Below are positions 1 to 9,180 of a stretch of DNA of 12,866 nucleotides, piece by piece. A program made the position numbers and the translations under genes. The stretch covers positions 1 to 12,866 of the forward strand of contig CALMAR010000008.1 of the NCBI GenBank assembly GCA_937859855.1, written 5' to 3'. Origin of the DNA: an uncultured Kineosporia sp. (GTDB taxonomy: Bacteria; Actinomycetota; Actinomycetes; Actinomycetales; Kineosporiaceae). The notes beneath the pieces were generated by a model that had not been told where the DNA came from, did not search any database, and worked only from the letters and a program-made list of their open reading frames with translations. Each line of letters begins with the position of its first letter. The stretch's first letter is position 1.

Positions 1-3000
1 GGACGCCGAGTTTGATGAGGCCGGTGGGGTCGTCGGTGTAGCCGCTGCCGTATCGGTAGGGCTGGATCAGGGTGCCGGTGGTGGTGAGGGTGTAGCCGTA
101 GGCGGAGTAGGTGTAGGCGGCGTTGGGGGTGCTGCCATTGAGGGTGGTCATGGCGCGCACGTTGCCGAGGTTGTCGGTGAACGGCGCATATACGGTGCCG
201 GTCGCCGGTGATGTGGTGGGGCCGACCCGGATGGCGAGGAGGTGCCCGTCGGGGTCGCGGACGGTCCAGGTGGTGGTGGAGCCGGTCGCGGTCCAGGGGC
301 CGGGGACAGAGGAGATGGCATGAAGGTGGTCGTCCCGGAGGTGACCCGGTTCTGGTTGCCGCTGCCGGAGTAGGTCTGTGCGATCGCGGATTGTCCGGAG
401 GGGGTGAAGCTGGTGGCTTGGCCGCGGTCGCTGTAGCTGGTGGTGCGGGCGATCGCGGAGGTTGCGCTGGTTTCGGCGCCGTTGCCGTCGTAGCCGAAGG
501 AGCCGCCGCCGTTGAGTGCCGTTCCGGCGGGGGTGGCCCCGGTGGATCCGTTCAGCTCGTTCGCGGAGTTGAACGTGTCCGTGGCTGCTGGGGAGCCGGA
601 TCCGCAGGTCGCGGCGGTGCCCCGGTAGTAGTAGGTGCGGTTACCGGCGTAGTCGTAGCAGAACTGCTCCAGGCTGGTGGCGCCGCCTGTGGTCTGGGCC
701 TTGGTCAGCTGGTTGAGGTTGTCGTAGGTGTAGGTGGTGGTTTTCGCGGTGCCGCCGCCGGTGGTGTCGGCCTGGCTCTGGATCAGGGCCCGGTCAGTGC
801 CTCCGGTGTCCTTGTAGGTGTAGCCCAGGTGGAGCCGTTCGATCCCAGAGACCCCGCCGGACTTGGCGTACAGCTCGATGATCCGGCCGTCGTCGTCGCG
901 GATGTTCTGCTCGAGCAGGTTCCCGCCGGGGTACATGATCCCGGTGCGGCGGCCATCGTCGTCCAGCTTGAACAGGATGCATCCCGAGGCCGTGTTGGAT
1001 CCGGGTGCGGTGTAGGTGAGGCCACTGCACGACCCGCCGGGCATGGTGACCGAGGTCTGCTGGTCAGCGTTGTTGTACCCGTAGCTGGTGGTGCCGGAGT
1101 TGTCGGTGTAGGAGGTCAGGTTCGACGCCTTGTCGTACCCCATCCCGAGGGTTCCTTCGGGCGCGGCGATGCCGGTGAGGCGGCCCATGAAGTCGCGCCC
1201 GTACGTGGTGGCCCGGTATGGCGTCGGGGCGGTCGCTGAGGCGTATTCCTTCAGCGACAGCGGCCAACCATCAGCGTTGGTGCCGCCGAAGTCATTGACC
1301 TCAACAGTGCCGTCGTAATGGGTGACCTTCGTCTGCCGGTCCATCAGGTCGTAGGTGTAGGTGGTGGTTTTCCCGTTTCCGTCGGTGACGGTCTTCAGCC
1401 GGGACAGGCTGTCGTAGGTGAACGTCTGGTCATGCAGGGTTCCCGCGCCGCCGGGTGAGCCCGGCGGGTGCAGGGTGACCAGCTGGCCCTGGCTGTCGTA
1501 TTCGTACGCGGTCCGGTGCCCAGGGGTGGAGGCGCGGCTGTTGCCATTGGCGTAGGCCGCGTCGCGTTTCTCGCAGATCGCGCCCTTCTTGGTGGCCGCG
1601 CCCCCGGGACCGCAGTGCACGGTCCCGCCGTAGGCGGGGTCGGTGTCGCCTTCGTAGATGGTGTATTCGGTCTTCCCGTCGGCGCGAAGGGTGCTGGTCT
1701 TGTTGCCGCTGGAACTGTAGCCGTAGGTGCTGGTCTTGCCCTGCTCGTCGGTGCTCTTCTTCGGGTTGTACAGGTTGGCGCCGGTCTGGCCGGTGTAGTC
1801 CACTGATGTGGACGCGCCGGTCGGCAACGACGATCCGACGTACCGGTAGGTGTCCCCGGCGGAGGCGTCTTCCCACGTGTACTTCGTGGTCTCGGCGCCG
1901 CCCGTGCCCGCGGTGCGGCCGGTCGATTGGGCGACGTCGTCGTTGGGCGAGTACGTCTTGCTCTCGTCCTTGCCCAGCGCGTTGCTGGTCTTGGTGACCA
2001 GGCCACGCCCGTTGGCGGTGTTCTTCGTGTCGTGCCCGTTCGGGTCGGTCACCGTCGTCACGGTGGACGGCTGATTGTTTGAATCACGGGTGAACGAGGT
2101 GTACGCGAACTGCCACAGCGGGCTGTTCGACGGGTCGGCCGCCTTGTAGTTCTTCAAGGTGAGGATCCGGCCCTGCCCGTCATACGTCATCATCGTTTGC
2201 TGCCCCGACGGGGTGGTGACCTTGGTCACCCGGTGCCCGGAGTCGTACTCGTACTTCACTAGGCCGCCCGCGGCGTCGGTGAACTGGTCCAGCTGGCCGG
2301 TGCTCCCGTTCACGGTGTAGATCACGTTCCGGCTGGATGAGTCGGTCACGTTCGAGTCGTAGGCACCGGCGCTGTTGGTCACGGTCAGGGTCCGGCCCCG
2401 GGTATCGGTGACCGACCGCAGGAGCAGCGTGTTGTCGATGCTGGACCGGTTCGCCGAATCATAATTGAACGTGATCTTGTTACCGTTCCGGTCGGTGATC
2501 GTGTCTACCCCGTACACGTTGTTCGTGGCGTCCCCGATGTTCTTGAACTGGGTCACCGTCTGAGACTGCCGCTCGGTCAGCTGGTAGTACTGCCCGTTGT
2601 TGATCCCCACCAGGTCCATGTTCAGGCCTCGGGGCCGGCCCCAGGTCGAGTCCAGATTCTTGTTCCGCAGGAACGTCCACTGGCCGCCCTGCCCATCGGT
2701 GTAGAACATCGTCTCGGCGTTGGCGGCGGTCCCGCCGCCGTAGAACGTCAGCCGCTGCCCATGCAGCGACGACGTCCACCCATACCCCTGGGCGCCCAAG
2801 GCGCTGGTATCCAGGGACTGCGAGGTGTGCGCCACGTTCAGGTCCACGCCCATGCCGGCGATCGTCAGTTCCTTCGTGGACACCGCCGCGTTGCCGGTGG
2901 CTGGGTTGATCGAGACCCCAGTCCGGTCGGACAGTTTCTCGTTGATGATCGCCGTGTTCCCCTTCCGGACACCGGTACGGGGATCCCACTCCACGTACAG

Positions 3001-4614
3001 ATTCGGCGGGTTCGCCGACGACGGCGACGCAAAATGCGTGATCGCGGTAGTGTCCTGGCTGGTCTTCTGCAGGATGAACCCGAAATCGCCGATCTGGCCA
3101 TCCAAGTCGTTCTGCACCAGCTTGGTCACCTGCGCGCTCTGGTAGGCGCCGCTGGCTGTGAACGGATACCGCTCATACACGGTCGGAGTCCGGTCCCCGC
3201 CCGCTGCGGCCCAGTTGTTGGTCGCATCCCGCTTGTTCCACGTCGCCGAGGTCGTCCACGCGCTCTTCAAGGCCCGCACATCCACGTTCGACGTGGTCCC
3301 CTGCGACGCGTACGGCAGATACATGTTCAGGTAGGCCACCGACATGATCGCGTTCGCTGGGATCACGCTGAGCAGAGTGTCGAATTGCACCAGGGTGCGC
3401 CGCTCATTCGAACTGCTCCACGACGACGGGATCTCACTGCCCGCGCAATCATTCACCGTCGGCATGTCCGACCGGATGGTGCACCCCTTCATCGCCGACG
3501 GATACCCGATCGTCGGGTCCACCACCACCGGCCACACCCGCTCCGGTGCGGCCAGCCACGCATGATCCGGGGTCAAGGTCACCGTCCACGCGCTAGACGC
3601 AGCCGTGGTCAGGGACGGATCAGCCGCCAGCGTGGTCGTGACCGCCGCCGAGTGCTCCGCGTTCGCGTCGTCCATGAACGACGGCGGAATCGTGAACACG
3701 GCCGCGCCCTTCGCACCGGTCACGCTCAGCCCCCCGTCGGCGGTCTTGGCAACCGACAAGCCAGCCGCGGCCCGCAGCGTATAGGTCAGCGATGCCGCAG
3801 GCAGCGCGTCGACGTCCGCCAGCGAGTTCAGGGTCACCGTCTCCTTCGCCGTCTCGCCAGCTGCGGCGTAGGAGACATCCACCCCAGGAAGCGGTTTCGC
3901 GTAGGCGATCTCGTTGCCCAGCGGGGCCAGGGCGGTGTCCACCCTGCCGGCGGTCGTGGCGACGCTCGGGACCACGACAGCGGACCTGCCCGCGACTGGC
4001 GGGAGAGCATCCACCGGCGTCTTCGCGGGCGCCAGCTGCAGCGACACCCAGCGTGACGCGTCCTGCGCATCGGTCACCTTCACTGGCTTGGACAGATTCC
4101 CCGGCAGCGAGATCGCGACCGAGTTCGCGCCGTTCTTCCATCCACCGCTGCCATCGGCGGCCAGCTTGTTGTCGATCGGCTGCCACGCCCCCTTCGCATC
4201 CAGGTAATTCACCGGCTGCGACGAAAGCTGCGTCACATGAACGCCTCTCACCGGATCCAGAAACGTCCGGGACATCTGCGTCCGGGCGCTCACGACCTCT
4301 GCCTTCGACAGGTCCGGCACCGCATCAGCCCGGGCACTCGCCGCCAGCGACGCCTTCACCTTGCCTGACAGCGGCCTTGACACCGGCGCCGCCGGCACCG
4401 CATCCCCCGCAGCCCGCACGCCAGCTGCTGCCATCGGCGGGGTCGCTGCGGCCGCCGCCCCCTGCGAAACTGCCGCTACTCCAACGGCAACCGCCACCAC
4501 GCACACCAGACCAGACCACCTCCGCCCCCCGGCCCAGCCCGGCCTGATGACTCGCCCGCAACTCATGATGGAGACGATGGCCCGGAAAAAGGCAAAGCGA
4601 AGCCTGTCAAGCAT
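1..4614 (-). CDS. Secreted Rhs/YD-repeat protein with DNRLRE domain, partial at 3' end, one frameshift
   Basis: Large exported Rhs-family protein, the class that wraps a C-terminal effector in a YD-repeat shell. The start at 4614 has AAGGGA about 11 bases upstream; ATG at 4566 is an alternative without a clear ribosome binding site. A basic N-region is followed by a hydrophobic stretch at residues 36-50 ending in an Ala-rich run, a likely signal peptide. Residues about 105-360 are a typical actinobacterial Rhs N-terminal region ending in VVVDPT; about 365-545 resemble a DNRLRE domain; about 550-700 resemble the Rhs lead-in; from about 735 there are many YD repeats such as YEYDSGHRVTKV and TYTYDLMDRQTKV. 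The uninterrupted frame stops at 148, but another frame from about 322 down to 1 encodes the Rhs core (VRDPDGHLLA, then YRYGSGYTDDPTGLIKLG), so the gene continues past the left edge. The frame change is a real mutation or a sequencing error. The effector tip is not visible. Confidence 0.9.
298..322 (-). other. Frameshift point in the Rhs gene
   Basis: Upstream of this segment the Rhs frame reads SGTTTF, then MPSPLSPAPG and Pro-rich sequence that is not Rhs-like, ending at a stop at 148. The frame offset by two bases reads HAISSVPGPWTATG and then a clean Rhs core to the window edge. One missing base (or two extra) around 298-322 would restore a single frame. The exact base cannot be placed because both frames are open here. 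Confidence 0.8.
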
Positions 4615-4798
4615 GGCAGCAGTGATCCCTTACGCAGAGGCCACATCAACGATTCTCGTGGCCGGCTCATGGAGCAATGCCGCAGATACTGACACGCCAC
4701 TCAGCAGAAGACTAGAAACTTCACAGAAAATCCCCGTGAATCGGGATTATGAAGGGCGTTTCGCTAGTGATCGGGCCGATTTGGTCCAGTTCTAGCTG
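4615..4798. promoter_or_regulatory. Upstream region of the Rhs gene, with inverted repeat
   Basis: The Rhs promoter should lie here, reading on the minus strand. The one clear structure is an inverted repeat, AATCCC at 4729-4734 and GGGATT at 4743-4748 with eight bases between, placed like an operator about 115-135 bases upstream of the start. TAGTCT (minus strand, 4714-4709) could be a -10 box but has no convincing -35 partner. The segment is poorer in GC than the genes around it. No coding sequence is supported. Confidence 0.35.
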
Positions 4799-5062
4799 AT
4801 GGTTAGCCATCGGCAAGTTGCCTATCGCACGGCCGCGGGCAACGGTGACTTCGTCCGCTGGTCCCGCTGCCATCTGCGGTTGGGCGGCTGCCACGGATGC
4901 ACCCGCATGCTGCGGCACACCTTCGTCACAACCATGCCCGACGCCGGGGCCGACGTCCGAGAGGTCCAGATCGCCGCCCGGCATGCCGCCCCCCGTGCCA
5001 GTCGACGAGTAGGCCAAGTGCGCAGATCTGTTCCGCCGGTTCGACCACACCGGTCGCGGTGA
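4799..5062 (+). pseudogene. Tyrosine recombinase (phage integrase) C-terminal remnant
   Basis: About 87 codons whose middle part (codons 36-66) reads RMLRHTFVTTMPDAG, then ADVREVQIAARHAAPR. This matches the conserved C-terminal catalytic segment of tyrosine recombinases, usually TPHMLRHTF, then DAGV-LRDVQIAARHADPRTT-RYDRAR. The catalytic Arg (codon 39) and the later His (codon 62) are present, but the His two residues before MLR is replaced by Arg. After APR the sequence loses similarity, so the active-site Tyr segment is missing. A stop codon sits in frame just before the ATG and no N-terminal part was found upstream. It is a dead fragment of an integrated element. Family assignment is by motif only. 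Confidence 0.6.
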
Positions 5063-5529
5063 ACGCGGAGGAGTGGATGTCGGCCTTGCCCTGCTGGACC
5101 GACGAGGCGGGCATCCGCAGAGCGACCCAGGAGGTTTCCGAGCCGGGGAACTTTCGGCGCTGCCGAAGCGATGGCGACGCGGGCAACAGGGCGCTTCAGC
5201 ACTTCCGCACTGAACTGACGGGTCGTCCGGAGGTGGAGCAAGGGGAGAAGTGGCGTCACGCCATTGGAAGGGCGGCTGTGGCCATGGCCAGCAGCGGGGT
5301 TCCCGCGACCGCCGACTGTTCGTTTGGCACGATGGGCGTGCGCCCGGGCGAGCCTCTGATCTGGGAGACAACGGCGCTTCATTCTCATGGGCTTGGATCA
5401 GCGTCACGGTGGCCCGATCCGGCCCCGGGCCAGAGTGAACTCGGGCAACGGTTTTGGTGCGTCCAGGTCGCTAGCCAGCCACCACGCAGGCGTGGACGTG
5501 CATCGACGTCTCCGAGAACCTGATTCGGA
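5063..5529. other. Region with no recognisable gene
   Basis: Several reading frames are open because of the high GC content (for example 4897-5523 plus and 4721-5407 minus), but none has a convincing ribosome binding site, a known motif, or a start that fits its neighbours. I see no RNA gene. Lying between two recombinase remnants, it is probably decayed mobile-element DNA. Confidence 0.5.
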
Positions 5530-5804
5530 TGTGCTGGGGTCCGGCAGAGTTCCCGGGCAAGGGTGGATCGGTCGTAGCCGCTGATCCTGCGCTGATCTTC
5601 CGGCCCACGCCGAGTGCGGGGTCGGCGGCTCCCGGGAGATCGCCAACCAACTGAACGGCCGCGGGCGTCAGATCAAGCACGGAAGAGTCAGGGCGGGCAG
5701 TCGGTGCTGATCGTGCTGCGCAAACGGGCGTACCTCGGTGAGGTCAGCAGATTCGTCGATGATCGGGAGACCGTGAAGCAGGCCGGTGCCAAGTCCGTAC
5801 CGTA
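5530..5804 (+). pseudogene. Large serine recombinase remnant, frameshifted (recombinase-domain region)
   Basis: Pieces in different frames align in order with the 'Recombinase' domain that follows the resolvase domain in large serine integrases. About 5558-5592 reads VVADPALIFRP, like the segment before the domain. About 5623-5676 reads VGGSREIANQLNGRGRQI, then KHGR, matching the family pattern G-S-x-x-x-IA-x-x-LN-x-x-G-x-x-x-x-x-G. After a shift of one base, 5694-5745 reads QSVLIVLRKRAYLGEVS, matching the V-x-x-x-L-x-N-x-AYLGE end of the domain. No resolvase catalytic domain with its nucleophile Ser was found upstream, nor a zinc-ribbon or coiled-coil C-terminus downstream. At least two frame changes and the short length make this a pseudogene. 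It belongs to a different recombinase class from the fragment at 4799. Confidence 0.65.
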
Positions 5805-5822
5805 AGCGCTTGAGAGATGCCG

Positions 5823-5838
5823 CCTAGGCTTGCCCAGG
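5823..5838 (-). terminator. Weak terminator-like hairpin after the OmpA-family gene
   Basis: CCTAGG at 5823-5828 and CCCAGG at 5833-5838 form a six-pair stem with one G-U pair in the minus-strand RNA and a four-base loop, 11 bases past the stop codon at 5850. There is no U-tract. The position fits the end of the operon but the structure is short. Confidence 0.3.
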
Positions 5839-5849
5839 ACGCTCGGGGA

Positions 5850-7007
5850 TCAACAGGTCAGTTCAATCGTCACCCGGCGATTGCGCGGATCGGACCTGGC
5901 GTCGGGTCCGGCGGACGCGTCCGGGAATGGCCCCCAACCGGCTCCGACGGCTGTGATCTGACTGTCTGCTGCACCCTGCTGAAGGAGAATCTCGCGCACG
6001 TGCATAGCACGGCCCTCCGAGAGTCCGTGCGGGTTGTTACTTCCGTAGTGCGCGATGGAGCCTGTCACTTTGGCGTGGGCGCCAGCATGGTCGGCGAGCC
6101 AGCGTCCGATGCCCGATAGGCGATCGGTGGCGCGTGACTTGTCCAAGAACTTGGTGCTGTTAGGGCGGAAGCCGACCGGACTGTCGTCCGTGAAGATCGT
6201 CTCGGTGTTGCAGCGCGGTGAGTATTCCGGCGGTAAGGGGACCGGCGACACCCGGGGCAGGCCTGTAGCGGAAGGATTCGTGTTAGGAACGTCGATCACT
6301 TGCACCGACTCGGCTCCCGCCCGCTCGGCAATACGTTGCCAGAGCTCCATCAGATGGCTCTGCCCGTTCTGACGGATGTCGGCCTGGGGGTCGACGGTGT
6401 AACCCAGGCTGACGAGCAGCACCCGCCGTCCATGGAGGTCGGGGAGATTGCCGGACTGTGCCAGCTTTTCAACGGTTGAGGCTATGTCGGCGTCGAGGAG
6501 CTGCCCTTCGGTGAAGTTGAGTGGGGACGTGGTCTGCAGGCCCGGCCCGTCGAGCACGACGAGGCCGCCGGGGCCGGCCGCAGCGCTGGCCATTCCCAGG
6601 GCGCGCAGGTAGTTGGCCTCAGGCTGACGCGCTCGGGTCTCGCTGACTCGTCCTCGAAGTGCCGTCACGAACGTGTCGCGGTCCGCGGTCCGAGAGTCGT
6701 CGTTGCCACCTGAGGAATCGAGGGCGACAACGCAGGCTACGGCCGGCCGGCCGGCGACGGTGGGCAAGGTCCCCCCGGGGGGGTTCCCGCCCTTGGCGGG
6801 CCCCGTCTTACGGCCCTCGTGCCTGACGGGCTGCGGCAGGACAGGTTCAGGAGCATTGGCATGAGCGCCGACGGCGATACCGACTCCCGGGACCGGCTCG
6901 GTTGGGCACGGGACGGGTCCGGGACGCGTGTAGTAGGCCATCCCAACGGCACCGCCCAAGACGAGCAGGACCGCGGTCACGATCAGCACGAGGGTGCGGC
7001 GGCGCAT
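5850..7007 (-). CDS. Membrane-anchored OmpA-family protein with VWA-like middle domain
   Basis: 385 residues from ATG at 7007, preceded by GAGAGG; the open frame extends upstream to 7322, but that part overlaps the previous gene and is basic, Cys/Pro-rich and unlike protein. Residues 2-4 are RRR, then a hydrophobic helix at about 5-26 that anchors the protein with its body outside. Residues about 30-85 are a Pro/Gly linker. Residues about 88-240 look Rossmann-like, with strands VACVVALDSS, GGLVVLDG and RVLLVSLG, a VWA-like arrangement without a full metal site (DSSGG instead of DxSxS). Residues about 278-383 are an OmpA C-terminal domain, with LSEGRA and the terminal NRRVTIEL. The Asp of the usual GHTDxxG segment, which contacts diaminopimelate in OmpA, is replaced (GSIAHYG), while the LSxxR Arg is kept, so peptidoglycan binding is likely but uncertain. 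Last gene of the operon, 7 bases after the previous stop. Confidence 0.85.
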   Translation of the reverse strand: MRRRTLVLIVTAVLLVLGGAVGMAYYTRPGPVPCPTEPVPGVGIAVGAHANAPEPVLPQPVRHEGRKTGPAKGGNPPGGTLPTVAGRPAVACVVALDSSGGNDDSRTADRDTFVTALRGRVSETRARQPEANYLRALGMASAAAGPGGLVVLDGPGLQTTSPLNFTEGQLLDADIASTVEKLAQSGNLPDLHGRRVLLVSLGYTVDPQADIRQNGQSHLMELWQRIAERAGAESVQVIDVPNTNPSATGLPRVSPVPLPPEYSPRCNTETIFTDDSPVGFRPNSTKFLDKSRATDRLSGIGRWLADHAGAHAKVTGSIAHYGSNNPHGLSEGRAMHVREILLQQGAADSQITAVGAGWGPFPDASAGPDARSDPRNRRVTIELTC

Positions 7008-7014
7008 CTCAGTG

Positions 7015-7785
7015 TTACCTCTCGCTCGGCGGGCGAGGGGAGGGCGGGTAGGTAAGTCCCGTAGTGGCGGATGGGTCCTGCAAGTGCGCTGCCATACGCA
7101 GCCGGGCGTATTCGCGCATTCCAGCGGCCAGGGCCTTCCGAAGTTCCAGCGCAGCCGCGTAGTTGAAGTCGTCGTTTCGGCGGTTGCGTACGTGCATCTG
7201 CAGCACGTTCGTGGCGCGCTCGTATCGGGCGTGCGGTCGGCTCGCCCGGCGACGGGAGTGCCGGAAGACGAGTTCAGCCTTGCGGTAGCGGGCTCGCAGG
7301 GGCTGTCGCACGAAGTAGGCACCGATGGCTGCGATCAGGCCGGACGCCACGTACAGCGCCAAAAACAGGAAGGCGCTGGCGACGGCGACCGTGAACAGGC
7401 TGGATGAGGTGACGGTGGCGGTGCCCTGCTGCGGCGGGTGGACGAAAAGCCGCACGAGGAACGCAATCAACCCCAAGGAGGCCCAGACCAGACCTATCCA
7501 TTGGACGTAGCTCTGCGTGGCGCGGCCGTACCTCTCGTGGAGATCGCGCTGCAGACGGCCGGCGGAGTGAGCCAGTAGCAGCGCGCAGGCGGTGAACCCG
7601 GCCACGGCCATCCAGATGATCAGACCTGACGAGCGTCTGAACAGGAGTGACAACACTTGGTGGAACGCGGTCAGGTCGGCTCCGGCGGCCACGATGACCA
7701 CACCTGCATATACATACTCCCCGAACGTGATTCCGGCCATCTCGCCGGGATCGACGTAGGGCGGCAGGGGTGCCTCCTCGCTCAT
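7015..7785 (-). CDS. Four-helix membrane protein with basic cytoplasmic tail, function unknown
   Basis: 256 residues from ATG at 7785, which has AAGGAG nine bases upstream; an earlier ATG in the open frame (7851) would overlap the preceding gene and lacks such a site. Hydrophobic segments lie at about residues 22-40, 54-75, 95-115 and 129-158. The last 95 residues are rich in Arg with no further helix (AELVFRHSRRRASRPHARYE), and so probably lie in the cytoplasm by the positive-inside rule. I recognise no family. The order 'four-helix protein, then single-helix OmpA protein' recalls MotA/MotB-type pairs, but the large cytoplasmic loop between helices 2 and 3 of MotA is absent (only about 20 residues here). 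It follows the previous gene by 22 bases, and its own 3' end supplies the ribosome binding site of the OmpA-family gene. Confidence 0.8.
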   Translation of the reverse strand: MSEEAPLPPYVDPGEMAGITFGEYVYAGVVIVAAGADLTAFHQVLSLLFRRSSGLIIWMAVAGFTACALLLAHSAGRLQRDLHERYGRATQSYVQWIGLVWASLGLIAFLVRLFVHPPQQGTATVTSSSLFTVAVASAFLFLALYVASGLIAAIGAYFVRQPLRARYRKAELVFRHSRRRASRPHARYERATNVLQMHVRNRRNDDFNYAAALELRKALAAGMREYARLRMAAHLQDPSATTGLTYPPSPRPPSER

Positions 7786-7807
7786 ACCGGTCGTCTCCTT
7801 CCACTGG

Positions 7808-8494
7808 TCATTGATCCGACGGCCCGTCGTCCTGGTTCGTGATGCCGTCATCGGCTGTGTCGGGGTGGCCCGCCGGTGGATTGTGCCCGTTGGCTCGGCG
7901 GGCGGCGTCGGTGATATCGGTGCGGTACTCGTTGAATGCGTCCAGGTCGATGTGTCGGCGTGACTCTTCGATGCCGTCGGCCGTCAGGTGGATCGGTCCC
8001 AGCGTCGATCGCACGTCGTGCGGATCGAGCGTGGACATCCCGGGTTCGAAGGGGCCCAGCTGGTCCTTGCCGGTGAGCGCTCGCCGGGTAACGTCGCGGG
8101 CCTCGCGGGCGTGGTCGAGCCGCGATCGGGCGGCCTCGAACGATCCCCGGCGACGCGCCAACTCCTCCTTCGCCAGTCCGATGAGAGCCTCGGACACCGC
8201 TTGGCGCTCCTCGCGCTCGGCATCCAGCCGGGCGACGAGTTGCCTTTCCCGCGCATCGATCCAGGCGTGCAGTGCGTCACCGGTGTAGGCGTCCACCGCG
8301 CCGGGCAGAAGGTCACTTAGGCGCTCGTCGACCTCGGCTTCAAGCGCCCGGCGGATTCGGTCGTGCTCCTTCTCGTCCGGTGAGTCGTAGCGCGGGCTCG
8401 ACAGGATGTCGAGGTCCCCTCCGGCAGGTCGAGTGAAGGGGTCTCGGCTGCGGAACCTTCCTCCTCCGAGCCAGCGCGGGATCCGGAACCGCAT
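7808..8494 (-). CDS. Charged coiled-coil protein, function unknown
   Basis: 228 residues. The ATG at 8494 shares one base with the stop of the preceding gene (TGATG) and has GAGGTGA seven bases upstream; a TTG three bases earlier is a less likely start. There is no signal peptide or membrane helix, so the protein is probably cytoplasmic. The first 25 residues are rich in Arg and aromatics (RFRIPRWLGGGRF), possibly touching the membrane face or nucleic acid. Residues about 42-140 are helical and highly charged with Leu/Ala heptads (ERQLVARLDAEREERQAVSE), a predicted coiled coil. The tail, from about 205, is Asp/Gly/Asn-rich and looks disordered. No known domain recognised. Tight coupling to both neighbours suggests it assembles with the membrane proteins of this operon. 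Confidence 0.8.
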   Translation of the reverse strand: MRFRIPRWLGGGRFRSRDPFTRPAGGDLDILSSPRYDSPDEKEHDRIRRALEAEVDERLSDLLPGAVDAYTGDALHAWIDARERQLVARLDAEREERQAVSEALIGLAKEELARRRGSFEAARSRLDHAREARDVTRRALTGKDQLGPFEPGMSTLDPHDVRSTLGPIHLTADGIEESRRHIDLDAFNEYRTDITDAARRANGHNPPAGHPDTADDGITNQDDGPSDQ

Positions 8495-9180
8495 CAAGTC
8501 ACCTCACGCTTGGGTTCGTCTATGGCCGTGAGCCACGACGGCTGCTCCTCCCAGCCCGGCCAGTGCACTGAGTCGGTCCTTTGGCCGCCTGGCGTTCGGC
8601 GCAGCAGCCGGGCGAGATACGCAGTGCGACGCCGCTTGACGTATGCGTCGATCACGGCCACTTGAGCGTCGGCGGCAAGCTTTCGGGCGCGCAGGGTTTC
8701 GTCCAGCCGGGCGACGTCGGCCGTGCGCGCTTCCAGCGTGGCGCTGGCAGCGGCAAGCTCGCTCTCGGCGACGCCGCGCCTTTCGGCCAAGTCCCGGGTG
8801 CGACGACCCGCCACCACGCCCGGCCGGGCCACCTCCTCTCCCGGGCGCACAACCCGCAGGTCAGACTCGGATGGCTGGGCGAGATCGCGGACCTCCTGCT
8901 GACGAATCTCGATCCGCTGGGCAGCCAAGTTTCGCTGAGTGGTGGCCTCGGCCAGCTCGAGCCGGATCTGGAAGACGTCCGACTGATAGGCCGCCCAGAC
9001 CCGCTCTGATCGGGACCGCCCCAGCTGGCTCAGAATTTGCGTCCGATACGTTTCCACTGGTCCAGATCGCGGCGCGGAATCGCCGGCCTGGTCGAGACGG
9101 CTGCTGCGGGCATCACGTGAAGCGTGCCAGGCATCAGCGCACCGCTCCCAGGTCCAGTACCGCATCTTTGGTGACTTCAT
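8494..9180 (-). CDS. Coiled-coil protein, function unknown
   Basis: 228 residues from ATG at 9180, which overlaps the stop of the VWA gene as ATGA and has TGGAG seven bases upstream. The open frame continues to 9504, but that extension lies entirely inside the VWA gene in another frame and reads as Arg/His-rich non-protein. Two long helices with heptad-like Leu/Ala spacing (about 63-103 and 127-175) are separated by a Pro/Gly-containing turn (PSESDLRVVRPGEEVARPG), suggesting an antiparallel coiled-coil hairpin. A basic patch follows (YVKRRRTAYLARLLRR), then a Trp-rich tail (HWPGWEEQPSWL). No signal peptide or membrane helix. No known family recognised; a structural or scaffold partner of the neighbouring membrane proteins is the simplest inference. 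Confidence 0.8.
   Translation of the reverse strand: MKSPKMRYWTWERCADAWHASRDARSSRLDQAGDSAPRSGPVETYRTQILSQLGRSRSERVWAAYQSDVFQIRLELAEATTQRNLAAQRIEIRQQEVRDLAQPSESDLRVVRPGEEVARPGVVAGRRTRDLAERRGVAESELAAASATLEARTADVARLDETLRARKLAADAQVAVIDAYVKRRRTAYLARLLRRTPGGQRTDSVHWPGWEEQPSWLTAIDEPKREVT

Noticed and set aside
208..4056. Long plus-strand open frames opposite the Rhs gene (208-1239 and 2761-4056)
   Set aside because: They are antisense to Rhs-coding sequence with clear YD repeats and have Gly/Val- or Arg-rich low-complexity products, typical of shadow frames in high-GC DNA.
5036..5053. tRNA T-arm-like GGTTCGA near the integrase fragment
   Set aside because: The flanking bases do not form a five-pair T stem and no acceptor or anticodon arm can be drawn around it; it is only a small chance hairpin.
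4721..5407. 228-codon minus-strand frame across the recombinase remnants
   Set aside because: No motif, no ribosome binding site, and it is antisense to the tyrosine-recombinase fragment; composition is Pro/Arg/Ser-rich.
7008..7322. N-terminal extension of the OmpA-family gene up to 7322
   Set aside because: It overlaps the four-helix membrane gene; ATG 7007 with GAGAGG upstream starts a normal membrane anchor.
5850..7785. MotA/MotB- or ZorA/ZorB-like ion-driven motor pair (four-helix protein followed by one-helix OmpA protein)
   Set aside because: The helix of the OmpA-family protein (residues 5-26) has no Asp for proton passage, and the four-helix protein lacks the large loop between helices 2 and 3 and any long coiled-coil tail. 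Only the order is similar.
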